NCBI GenBank assembly: GCA_020636105.1
Contig: JACJYL010000001.1
Span: 3,906,001-3,970,000 of the forward strand
Direction of reading: 5' to 3'
From: Lewinellaceae bacterium
Lineage (GTDB): Bacteria > Bacteroidota > Bacteroidia > Chitinophagales > Saprospiraceae
Length of the DNA stretch: 64,000 nt
A program made the position numbers and the translations under genes. Under the pieces are notes generated by a model. The model was not told the DNA's origin, made no database searches, and saw only the letters and a list, made by a program, of their open reading frames with translations. Below, piece after piece: positions 35,584 to 42,867 of the stretch (within the stretch, counting starts at the first letter, position 1; every line of letters starts with the position of its first letter).

Positions 35584-35592
35584 TTTGTGATT

Positions 35593-36123
35593 TTATATGA
35601 ACAAGGGAACATTCTCGGAAGGAAAGCCGGACATGCAATTGCGCAGCAGGAAGACAGGCTCTCGTAGCAGGTATTCAAATTGCCACCGGTGAATGGGGGC
35701 CAGTTTTTTTCCTCTTTTGAAAGCATCCGTAAATAAATGCCAGCATTCAGGGAAAGCCAGCCAGCCTATGATGATTACCATGAAAAGGTAAGGCGTTCGC
35801 TTGCCGTTGCCCAACAGGCAAAATTGCATGCGCACCTCATCTACAATGTGGGTGCTGTATTCCAGCAAAACGTGCAGGGCGTCATGGGATTCGAATTTAG
35901 CCAGCATTTCAAAACCGTTCTTATCCAGAAAATGGAAAATTTCTTTTCCCAGGCTGCCTTGCGCGAAATGCCCCAGCTGCTGTGTCGTCCAGGGCCAGGC
36001 TTGCCTTTTTTGTTTGAATAAGCACCCGTAAACGGGATAGGAACAGTAGAAAAATTGCTCCATCAGCCATCCGCGTAATTTGAATGCAGGTAACCTGCGG
36101 GGTATTTCTAATACTTGAAGCAT
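35593..36123 (-). CDS. Coq4-like protein
   Basis: I use the ATG at 36123 (MLQVLEIPRRLPAFKLRGWL), 176 residues; a TTG eight codons upstream would lie within the promoter palindrome. The zinc-binding HDxxH-x11-E motif of COQ4 is complete: HDALH, then eleven residues, then E of DEVRMQ. COQ4 organises or helps ring decarboxylation in ubiquinone synthesis, but most Bacteroidota use menaquinone, so the substrate here is open. First gene of the operon with DUF1361 and DUF4173. Confidence 0.82.
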   Translation of the reverse strand: MLQVLEIPRRLPAFKLRGWLMEQFFYCSYPVYGCLFKQKRQAWPWTTQQLGHFAQGSLGKEIFHFLDKNGFEMLAKFESHDALHVLLEYSTHIVDEVRMQFCLLGNGKRTPYLFMVIIIGWLAFPECWHLFTDAFKRGKKLAPIHRWQFEYLLREPVFLLRNCMSGFPSENVPLFI

Positions 36124-36130
36124 TTTTAAA

Positions 36131-36153
36131 AGTACTTTGTTTTTCAAAGTTTA
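36131..36153 (-). promoter_or_regulatory. Shared palindromic operator, copy before the Coq4-like operon
   Basis: Plus strand AGTACTTTG-ttttt-CAAAGTTTA; ACTTTG and CAAAGT are inverted around five bases. It begins 7 bases upstream of the Coq4-like ATG. The same motif in the same orientation and at the same distance precedes the membrane-protein/regulator operon at 37250. Confidence 0.75.
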
Positions 36154-36295
36154 TTATCAAAAAAATAGAAACGAAAAATTCCGTTTCAATTCATCCTCCC
36201 ACTGTCAGGATCAGGATTTATGGGATGCCAGGATTTACAGGATTGTATAATATTTTTCTAAATTTTCAAAACCAATTAGTACCGGGATCTCATCA

Positions 36296-36595
36296 TCACT
36301 TTCTCATATTCAAAATTTGCTCCAGGGCATTCAGATGTTCGTTAAAAGCCTTCTTCCCCAAATCTGTCACGGCATAGGACGTATTCGGTTTTCGGCCGAT
36401 GAATTGTTTGCTGACCTCGATATATTTTTCCTTTTCCAGGGCCTTTAAATGGCTTGCCAGGTTGCCGTCAGTCACCTCCAGTATTTCCTTCAGGCTGTTG
36501 AAATCCATGCGGTCGTTGACCATCAGGATGGACATGATGCCCAGCCTGATGCGATGATCGAAACTCTTTTGTAAACCTTGTATGATTTTCTCCAT
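36296..36595 (-). CDS. Winged-helix transcriptional regulator
   Basis: 99 residues, single winged helix of the HTH_34/MarR-like small group: SFDHRIRLGIMSILMVNDRMDFNSLKEILEVTDGNLASHLKAL is the helix-turn-helix, followed by the wing EVSKQFIGRKPNTSYAVTDLGKKAF. No effector domain, so it probably works as a dimer through the C-terminal helix. It overlaps the stop of the preceding membrane-protein gene by one base (TAATG). The two palindromes at 36131 and 37250 are its obvious candidate targets (inference). Confidence 0.92.
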   Translation of the reverse strand: MEKIIQGLQKSFDHRIRLGIMSILMVNDRMDFNSLKEILEVTDGNLASHLKALEKEKYIEVSKQFIGRKPNTSYAVTDLGKKAFNEHLNALEQILNMRK

Positions 36596-37242
36596 TAAAC
36601 CCGCTCGTATTTCAAATACATAACCGTTCCGTAAATGATGTGCAAAATGCCGAAGCCTATAGCCCAGAATTCCAATCCAAAACCTATGTTGAATAAGGCG
36701 ATGAGGCCCAGCATTATTTCACTGTATCCAAGATACCGAATATCGTTTAAAGTGTATTTACTGGCATTGACCAGTGATAACCCGTAAAAAACCAAAGTGG
36801 CCGGAGCGATGAAACCATTCACTCCATTGTACATCATTCCCAGACAAAAAACTCCGCCTGCGACCAAAGGTACTGCCAGGTTTAAAAGTAATCGCTTTGT
36901 CACCGAATCCCAAACCTGTTGTCCTTTTTTTCGCGCCTTTCTTATGGTGAAAAACATGCCAAAGGACAATGCTCCTGACAGAACAACAGCCCCGAGCAGT
37001 AAAAAAAAGGTGATGTAATCCATTCCCCATTTTGTCGTTTGGGCAGCAGCCTGGTAATAAAGCCTTTTTTGCTCAAACGGAGTCATATCGAGATAAAGAT
37101 AAACCATGGCGACTCCGGCGAGTGCAAAGATGCCTGCCATCACGCCTGAAAGGCCACTGAGTGATATGAAACGGGAGGAGCGTTCCATCATATTGCGAAT
37201 CTCCCCCAGGGTTTCCAAATGCTGTTGTTCAGTTGTTTTCAT
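36595..37242 (-). CDS. Membrane protein co-expressed with the winged-helix regulator
   Basis: 215 residues with about six hydrophobic helices after a hydrophilic N-terminal stretch (LETLGEIRNMMERSSRFISLSGLSG). Members of this unnamed family are regularly next to HTH_34 regulators in Bacteroidota and other phyla. In such pairs the membrane protein may control the regulator's activity, but no mechanism is established. The stop TAA shares its first base with the regulator's ATG. The ATG at 37242 lies 7 bases downstream of the operator palindrome. Confidence 0.85.
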   Translation of the reverse strand: MKTTEQQHLETLGEIRNMMERSSRFISLSGLSGVMAGIFALAGVAMVYLYLDMTPFEQKRLYYQAAAQTTKWGMDYITFFLLLGAVVLSGALSFGMFFTIRKARKKGQQVWDSVTKRLLLNLAVPLVAGGVFCLGMMYNGVNGFIAPATLVFYGLSLVNASKYTLNDIRYLGYSEIMLGLIALFNIGFGLEFWAIGFGILHIIYGTVMYLKYERV

Positions 37243-37249
37243 TAATTAA

Positions 37250-37271
37250 AGTACTTTGAAAAACAAAGTTA
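37250..37271 (-). promoter_or_regulatory. Shared palindromic operator with -7 element, copy before the regulator operon
   Basis: Plus strand AGTACTTTG-aaaaa-CAAAGTTAA at 37250-37272. On the minus strand it contains TAACTTTG (37271-37264), an exact TAnnTTTG promoter element, so a repressor bound here would cover the promoter. Motif and spacing to the ATG match the site at 36131. Confidence 0.78.
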
Positions 37272-37359
37272 AAGAATAAAATCAAAAAAGCAAATTATTT
37301 TTTCTGTGAATCTTGCTCTTAATTCAATAAAGCCTATATTCATCCTCAATGTAATACAT

Positions 37360-39402
37360 ATGGCCAGGATCAATTTTTCAATGCTTTTATTGTTTTCAAC
37401 GTTGTACGTTTCCATGTTCGCCCAACCTGCAGGTCCGGACACCATGCAGGTTGAGCTGAATCCGATCATGGTCAGCGCTACTCGATTGGGTTCCAGGTTT
37501 GAAAGCTCAGTGCTTCCGGTCACGGTGATCCAACCGCGACTGGTGGACAACACGGGGATCAGCTTACATTCCATGATCTGCGGTATGCCCGGCGTTTTTG
37601 TGATGAATGCCAACAATTACGCGCAGGATCTTCGTATTTCCATTCGCGGGTTTGGTGCCCGGAGTGCTTTTGGGATACGGGGCATCAGGATCGTAGTTGA
37701 CGGCATACCGGAAACCACGCCTGACGGACAGGGGCAACTGGATAATCTCGACCTATATGCCATTGGTAAGGTTGAGATCGTTCGAGGGGCTGCATCCAGT
37801 TTATATGGGAATGCTTCAGGAGGGGTGATCTATATCTCTTCTATGCAGGACGTCGATTCAACTTTTGCCGAAGTCAATGCCGGTCTGGGATCTTTTGGCT
37901 TGCGGAAACTCGATGCGATTTTCGGGTATGTCGGTAAAAAAAATAAAGCCATTCTGCATGGCAGCCATGCCGGCGCGGAAGGATATCGGGAGCAAAGTGG
38001 TTTTGAGAACAATGTGTTCCAGATGAACTGGACCCGGTCTGGCAATAAAAATACCCGGTGGGCGGGCATTATCAACTACACCGATGCCCCCAGGGGAGAT
38101 GATGCGGGAGGCCTTAACCAGGAGGAAGTAGCGGCAAACAGGCGTCAGGCGCGGGATGTTAATGTCATTTACCAGGCCGGAGAATCCATCCGACAACTGA
38201 AGGGCAGTCTTTCATTTGACAAGGATTTGGGAGGGGGGGCAGCCATCCGGTTGTATGGGTTTGGTAACGGCCGCTCTTTTGAGGGAAGGTTACCCCTGAA
38301 AGCGGGAGGCTGGGTCGGTCTTCAGCGGGTTTATTACGGACAGGGCGGGTATTATGCTCTCCAAAAGATCAGGGAGAACAGAGTTGAAAACTACCAGTTG
38401 GGGTATGATGTGCTTTTTCAGAAAGATGACCGCATACGTTTTGATAATCTGGAAGGAGTCAAAGGCGACCGGAACTTTGACCAGTCGGAACAATTCAACA
38501 ACCAGGCTGTTTTTGCATTGGCCAAATGGACCTTTCCCCGTTGGTTTGCCGAACAAAGTCTGCGGGCGGACTTCAACCAGATGATCAACACCGATCACTT
38601 TTTGGAGGATGGTGATGATTCAGGAATGATCAATCTGTCGAATGTAAGTTTCAGCTCAGGGCTGGGATTTTTTGTCAATTCCCAGGTGACCCTGGTGGCG
38701 CGTTACGGCACCGCATTTGAAACACCGGCCCTGAGTGAGTTGTCGGCGAACCCGACAGGCGGTGGAGGGTTCAATGAAAGTTTGTTGCCCCAATCATCGG
38801 CAACCCTGGAATTTGGCCTCAAGGGCCATTGGCGGAGGCATTGGTTTGATCTGACCTGGTTTGACGTTCGGGTGAAGGACGAAATATTGTCTTATGAACT
38901 GGAGGCCTTTCCGGGCAGGACCTTTTATCGGAACAGTGGGATTACCCGACGTTCCGGAGTGGAACTTGCCCATTCACGTAGCTGGAATAAAAAATGGACA
39001 ACAAGACTATCCTATACTTTTTCCGACTTAAAATTTGAGCGCTACCTTTTCGACGGAACAGACCTTGCAGGCCTTAAGCTGCCCGGCATTCCCCGGCATA
39101 TGTTTTCCTGGCAGATTGATTTCATGCCAGCCTTCGTAAAAGTAAACCTTAAAGGCCAGCATTATAGCCAATTTTGGGCCGAAAACCTGAATACCGTCGA
39201 GGTAGAGCATTATGCTTTGATTGACCTTTCCCTGTACCGGACATTGAAAACGAATAAATTTGAGATAACGCCTTATTTGCATATTGAAAATGTATGGAAT
39301 GCCGACTATTTTGACAACATCCGCATCAATGCTTTTGGCGGCCGGTATTATGAGCCGGGGCCAGGAAGGCAGTTTAGGATTGGAGTTAAGTTTAGGATTT
39401 GA
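37360..39402 (+). CDS. TonB-dependent outer-membrane receptor
   Basis: I use the ATG at 37360, giving the signal peptide MARINFSMLLLFSTLYVSMFAQ; a GTG at 37306 would add an unlikely 18 residues. Plug domain at residues ~45-150 (NPIMVSATRLG as TonB-box-like region, then RISIRGFGARSAFGIRGIRI, then VEIVRGAASSLYGNASGGVI). The rest is a 22-strand-type barrel ending in FRIGVKFRI, with the typical terminal aromatic strand. It imports a siderophore, metal complex or other small ligand. It is a single gene with no SusD partner, so it is not a glycan-utilisation pair. No substrate can be read from the sequence. Confidence 0.93.
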   Translation: MARINFSMLLLFSTLYVSMFAQPAGPDTMQVELNPIMVSATRLGSRFESSVLPVTVIQPRLVDNTGISLHSMICGMPGVFVMNANNYAQDLRISIRGFGARSAFGIRGIRIVVDGIPETTPDGQGQLDNLDLYAIGKVEIVRGAASSLYGNASGGVIYISSMQDVDSTFAEVNAGLGSFGLRKLDAIFGYVGKKNKAILHGSHAGAEGYREQSGFENNVFQMNWTRSGNKNTRWAGIINYTDAPRGDDAGGLNQEEVAANRRQARDVNVIYQAGESIRQLKGSLSFDKDLGGGAAIRLYGFGNGRSFEGRLPLKAGGWVGLQRVYYGQGGYYALQKIRENRVENYQLGYDVLFQKDDRIRFDNLEGVKGDRNFDQSEQFNNQAVFALAKWTFPRWFAEQSLRADFNQMINTDHFLEDGDDSGMINLSNVSFSSGLGFFVNSQVTLVARYGTAFETPALSELSANPTGGGGFNESLLPQSSATLEFGLKGHWRRHWFDLTWFDVRVKDEILSYELEAFPGRTFYRNSGITRRSGVELAHSRSWNKKWTTRLSYTFSDLKFERYLFDGTDLAGLKLPGIPRHMFSWQIDFMPAFVKVNLKGQHYSQFWAENLNTVEVEHYALIDLSLYRTLKTNKFEITPYLHIENVWNADYFDNIRINAFGGRYYEPGPGRQFRIGVKFRI

Positions 39403-39537
39403 CCTTTAATGTTCATATCATTTTCGATTCCTTGTTTCGATCCAGATCAAGTATTATGGACGTTCCTGTCTTTAGCTGACAGTGCTTTACGGTGTCTTTT
39501 TGGGTTACTTTAACACCGGTCATTTTCTTCACATTTA

Positions 39538-39553
39538 ATTAACCATGGTTAAT
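39538..39553. promoter_or_regulatory. 16-bp perfect palindrome upstream of the Tyr/His-rich exported protein
   Basis: ATTAACCATGGTTAAT is its own reverse complement and lies 113 bases before the ATG at 39667. Full two-fold symmetry suggests a protein-binding site, but no regulator is identified. Confidence 0.55.
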
Positions 39554-39666
39554 CTTTCATTAAAGCCAGACTTTCTTTGTAGTACATGGTCTGCTTAAAA
39601 CGTCTTAAGGGTGTATAACGAGGCACATAAAAAATGTCCTTTTTGTAAACCTTTAAAAATTAAGCT

Positions 39667-40920
39667 ATGAAAAAAGTAATTTTCAGTTGGTTGGTATCCA
39701 TGGTCCTTTTGACTACAGCCAGCGCCCAGTATGGTGGGACAGACAGAACAGGATACGATGGGGACTATTTTAGCCTGGAAGGTGCTATTGAATTGTTTAA
39801 ACAGTCCCGCTCTCTCAGTGATTTTGAAAGAAAACTGAATACCGAAGATACCTGGGTCAATAACCTGGACCTTGACTGGGACGGAAGGATTGATTACATC
39901 CGCGTTGAACACAGAAGACAGGGTAATTTCCATGCCATTGTACTTCAGGTGGCACTAGGCAGGTATGATGTGCAGGATGTGGCTGTCATAGAAATTGAAA
40001 AAACAGGTCGCCGGGATGCTGTTCTTCAAATTGTAGGAGATGAAGATCTTTATGGACAAGAGGTTATTGTAGAACCTTATGAAGGATATGCTTACAACGG
40101 ATCCAACTACAATTCGAATTACAACAGCAGTTACGTCAATGTTTACTATTGGCCGGCTGTACAGGATATTTTCGGATACAACTATCGTGTGTATGTTTCC
40201 CCTTACCGGTGGCAATATTACCCAACATGGTGGAGTCCCTGGCACCCATATGCCTGGAATGTGTATCGCCCAAGAATCGTCGTCTACCATCAACACTATC
40301 ATGTGGCCCGTGTACACCGGGTAATCCATGTGCATAATTTTTACAAACCTCACAGGGTCTATAGCCACAATGTTCTGGATCGTACCAATAATGTTCGGGT
40401 AAAACAAGGTAAAGCACCGGTCAAACGTGCAGCTGTAGTGCAAAATAATAATCGTAATGACATTAAAAAGGAAAATAATGTCGTGAAGCAGCCCCGGGTT
40501 AATACTCCAAACCGCCAGGCGGATAATGGGAAAAAAGCCGAACCAAGGGTTCCTGAGACCAACCGTAACACGACTCCAAAGGTGACTAAAGAACAGGAAA
40601 GAAAAACAACCACCCGCCCGGAAACAAACCGCGCTACTGAACCGGCTAAACCTTCTGTGGATAACAGAAGTGCCACACCTGTCAGGAAAAATGATTCCGG
40701 GAAAAGTGCGACGGTAAGAAAGAGTACACCAGCTCCTGCTCCGCAAGCCAGGACACAATCAAAGCCAGCCGCAAGTAGCCCTGGGGTTGATCGTTCCGGT
40801 CAGAAAAGAACTCAAAAGCCTGCGGCTTCCGTTAAAAAACAGGCTCCGGCGACAAACAATAAAGCAGTTAAGAATACGCCTGTAAAAAGCAGTAGTGCTA
40901 AAAGTACGAGAGGACAATAA
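39667..40920 (+). CDS. Exported protein with Tyr/His-rich middle and basic low-complexity tail
   Basis: Signal peptide MKKVIFSWLVSMVLLTTASAQ. Residues ~25-130 form a compact domain with DWDGRIDYIRVEH and VIEIEKTGRRDAVLQIVGDEDLYG, common in Bacteroidota exported proteins of unknown role. Residues ~135-230 are unusually rich in Tyr, His and Trp (SPWHPYAWNVYRP, VHRVIHVHNFYKPHRVY). From ~245 to the end the chain is disordered, rich in Lys, Arg, Pro, Thr and Asn. The composition suggests binding to polyanions or cell wall or metal, but this is inference. A strong terminator follows. Single-gene unit. Confidence 0.85.
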   Translation: MKKVIFSWLVSMVLLTTASAQYGGTDRTGYDGDYFSLEGAIELFKQSRSLSDFERKLNTEDTWVNNLDLDWDGRIDYIRVEHRRQGNFHAIVLQVALGRYDVQDVAVIEIEKTGRRDAVLQIVGDEDLYGQEVIVEPYEGYAYNGSNYNSNYNSSYVNVYYWPAVQDIFGYNYRVYVSPYRWQYYPTWWSPWHPYAWNVYRPRIVVYHQHYHVARVHRVIHVHNFYKPHRVYSHNVLDRTNNVRVKQGKAPVKRAAVVQNNNRNDIKKENNVVKQPRVNTPNRQADNGKKAEPRVPETNRNTTPKVTKEQERKTTTRPETNRATEPAKPSVDNRSATPVRKNDSGKSATVRKSTPAPAPQARTQSKPAASSPGVDRSGQKRTQKPAASVKKQAPATNNKAVKNTPVKSSSAKSTRGQ

Positions 40921-40951
40921 AACGTAAAATAGATTCAAGGTTTAGCTAACG

Positions 40952-40991
40952 AGTCCCTCCGGTCTTAATGATCGGAGGGACTATTTTATTT
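40952..40991 (+). terminator. Rho-independent terminator after the Tyr/His-rich protein
   Basis: AGTCCCTCCGGTC (40952-40964) pairs with GATCGGAGGGACT (40970-40982) around ttaat, followed by attttattta. Confidence 0.85.
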
Positions 40992-41015
40992 AAGAGCCAT
41001 GTTTATTTAAAAATG

Positions 41016-42308
41016 TTATTTATCCGATTTTTGGATTTTCAGGGCTATCCCCTGAACTTCATCAAGCACCCTTAACAGGTTAGCTCCCCAAAGTTTTTCG
41101 ATTTCTTTTTCCGTATAGCCGCGCCGGACCAGTTCTACGGTCACATTTAAGGTTTCCGAGGCATCGTTCCATCCTTCAATACCACCTCCACCATCAAAAT
41201 CAGAACTGATCCCTACATGGTCGATGCCAATTTTCCTAACCAGGTAATCAATATGATCCACAAAATCGAAAACGTTCACCGGTGGGGCGATCTTTTTGAC
41301 CTCGTCCATTCGGGGTTCAGCCAATTTAACGGTTGCCTTGTATTGTTCGAGATAAGCATCTCTGTCCTTTTCTTCCATTTTGCGCACCTCTTCCAGGGGT
41401 AAAGTTTTGAATCCTTTGTTTTTCCCGATCTCATCCAGCAGGGCATTATAGGCATCCTGATATTTTTCTCCTTTTTCGGTATTTAGATAAGTTTTGAATG
41501 CCACGGCCTGAACAACCCCACCGTTGGCTTTTATCCATTCCAATTGTTCATCGTCAAGGTTCCGGCTGTGATTGCATAGTGCCCTGGCAGAAGAGTGGGA
41601 GGCAATGATGGGTGCCTTTGAATATTTAATCATATCCCGCATGGAGGATTTGGCGGGATGGGAAACATCGACCATGATGCCCCATTTGTTCATCTCGGCG
41701 ATGACCTGTTTGCCTAGTTCACTCACTCCGTTATGTAACCAGATATTGTCTTTTTCCCCTGTATTGGAATCACAAAGCTGGCTGTGTCCATTGTGAGAAA
41801 GCGATATGTAACGGGCGCCAAGATCATAAAATTCCTTGACTCTGCTGACATCCGTTCCGATGGGGTAACCGTTTTCGACGCCAATCATGGCTACTTTTTT
41901 TCCGGAATGGTAACTGGCTCTTGCTTCTGCCGAAGTAAGGGCCAGTCCGATTTGATCCGGAGCGATCTCCTCGGTCAGTTTGTGGATGGCTTTAAATTTA
42001 TCTATAGCATTTTCATAGGCCTTTGCATAACCTTCTTCGTTCAGGTCATCCTGACTGGTAAATACAACAAACCAGGCGCAGTCAAGGCCCCCTTCATGCA
42101 TTTTGGGAAGAGTGACCTGGTTGTCGAGTTCCTGGGTATAGTTGACCGTATCGGTAAAATTTTTGGTATTGATATCAATGTGGGTGTCCATTACGAGAAC
42201 CTTTTCATGAATGGCTTTCGCCCTGGCCAGGAGATCAGTTGAAACGGTGTTGGAATCCATAGTATTTTTTGTTGTTTTGCAGCAAGTCATGATAATGAGT
42301 AAAATCAA
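41016..42308 (-). CDS. M19 family membrane dipeptidase, probable lipoprotein
   Basis: Zinc-dependent dipeptidase (renal dipeptidase family) that cleaves dipeptides, often D-residue containing. Metal ligands are all visible: HID in MDTHIDIN, the bridging Glu in IGVENGYPIG, His in VDVSHPAKSSM and His in IASHSSARALCNHSRNL, plus the C-terminal Asp in GISSDFDGGGG. The N-terminus is short and hydrophobic, ending IIMTCC, so it looks like a lipoprotein signal with an atypical lipobox. The only upstream start in frame is a TTG at 42308 (the ATG at 42290 would leave no signal), so the true start is uncertain. Single-gene unit. Confidence 0.92.
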   Translation of the reverse strand: MILLIIMTCCKTTKNTMDSNTVSTDLLARAKAIHEKVLVMDTHIDINTKNFTDTVNYTQELDNQVTLPKMHEGGLDCAWFVVFTSQDDLNEEGYAKAYENAIDKFKAIHKLTEEIAPDQIGLALTSAEARASYHSGKKVAMIGVENGYPIGTDVSRVKEFYDLGARYISLSHNGHSQLCDSNTGEKDNIWLHNGVSELGKQVIAEMNKWGIMVDVSHPAKSSMRDMIKYSKAPIIASHSSARALCNHSRNLDDEQLEWIKANGGVVQAVAFKTYLNTEKGEKYQDAYNALLDEIGKNKGFKTLPLEEVRKMEEKDRDAYLEQYKATVKLAEPRMDEVKKIAPPVNVFDFVDHIDYLVRKIGIDHVGISSDFDGGGGIEGWNDASETLNVTVELVRRGYTEKEIEKLWGANLLRVLDEVQGIALKIQKSDK

Positions 42309-42867
42309 GGGTATTTTACAGGATTCATAATAGTTCGGGTGTATTTTTTACATCAATATACAAAAAAATACTGCAGAAGTCCGAAATTTCAGATTTTCTT
42401 CAGAATTATGTACTTAATTTGTAAGTGTAAAACAGAGATTTATTAATGCCTTGGAAACCAAGTTTTATTAATAGTTTTAATTGGCAGGTTTCCGGATTTT
42501 TATTTTTATTTTGTTTTTGAGTGAGGTGTTTCGCAACGCTTTTATTTTTTTCGAATTTTTATCCTCACTCCGGTTTTATTTTTTTATATTTTATATTTAA
42601 ATTTTTAACCTACCTTGCCGGGTGTTGAGCTATGCTCCACCCGGCAATTGTTTTTATAGGATAGTACTTTCCTGATCATGATTAAAGACAGAAAATCTTC
42701 TTTGGGGTCCACAATATTTTTCAAGGCTTGATTTGCGTAAATTGTCGATCCCTGATCAATATGCTGTCTCTAAATACAGTAATATTGAACAGGGATCAAC
42801 GAATGCTGATTTTAGGTTTTTTTTAATTTCAAAATTCCTCGTTATCAATGGACCACCTGTTTTCTTC
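42309..42867 (+). ncRNA. Gene-free AT-rich stretch with stacked hairpins, possible small RNA
   Basis: No plausible protein. Three hairpins follow each other on the plus strand: CTTGG-aaa-CCAAG then tttt (about 42452-42468); GAGTGAGG (42519-42526) with CCTCACTC (42563-42570) followed by a T-rich run; and TTGCCGGGTG (42615-42624) with CACCCGGCAA (42638-42647), whose loop itself contains GAGC-tat-GCTC, followed by ttgttttta. The last is a good plus-strand terminator, yet no plus-strand gene precedes it. That is what a small RNA transcribed from about 42350-42420 would look like. The alternative is 3' structure of the minus-strand gene ending at 42868. Confidence 0.35.
42615..42656 (+). terminator. 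Strong hairpin with T-tract, no protein gene upstream
   Basis: 10-bp outer stem (TTGCCGGGTG/CACCCGGCAA), 4-bp inner stem, then ttgttttta on the plus strand. Confidence 0.65.

Noticed and set aside
39955..40758. 267-residue antisense frame opposite the Tyr/His-rich protein
   Set aside because: It mirrors the low-complexity sequence of the real gene and has no recognisable domain.
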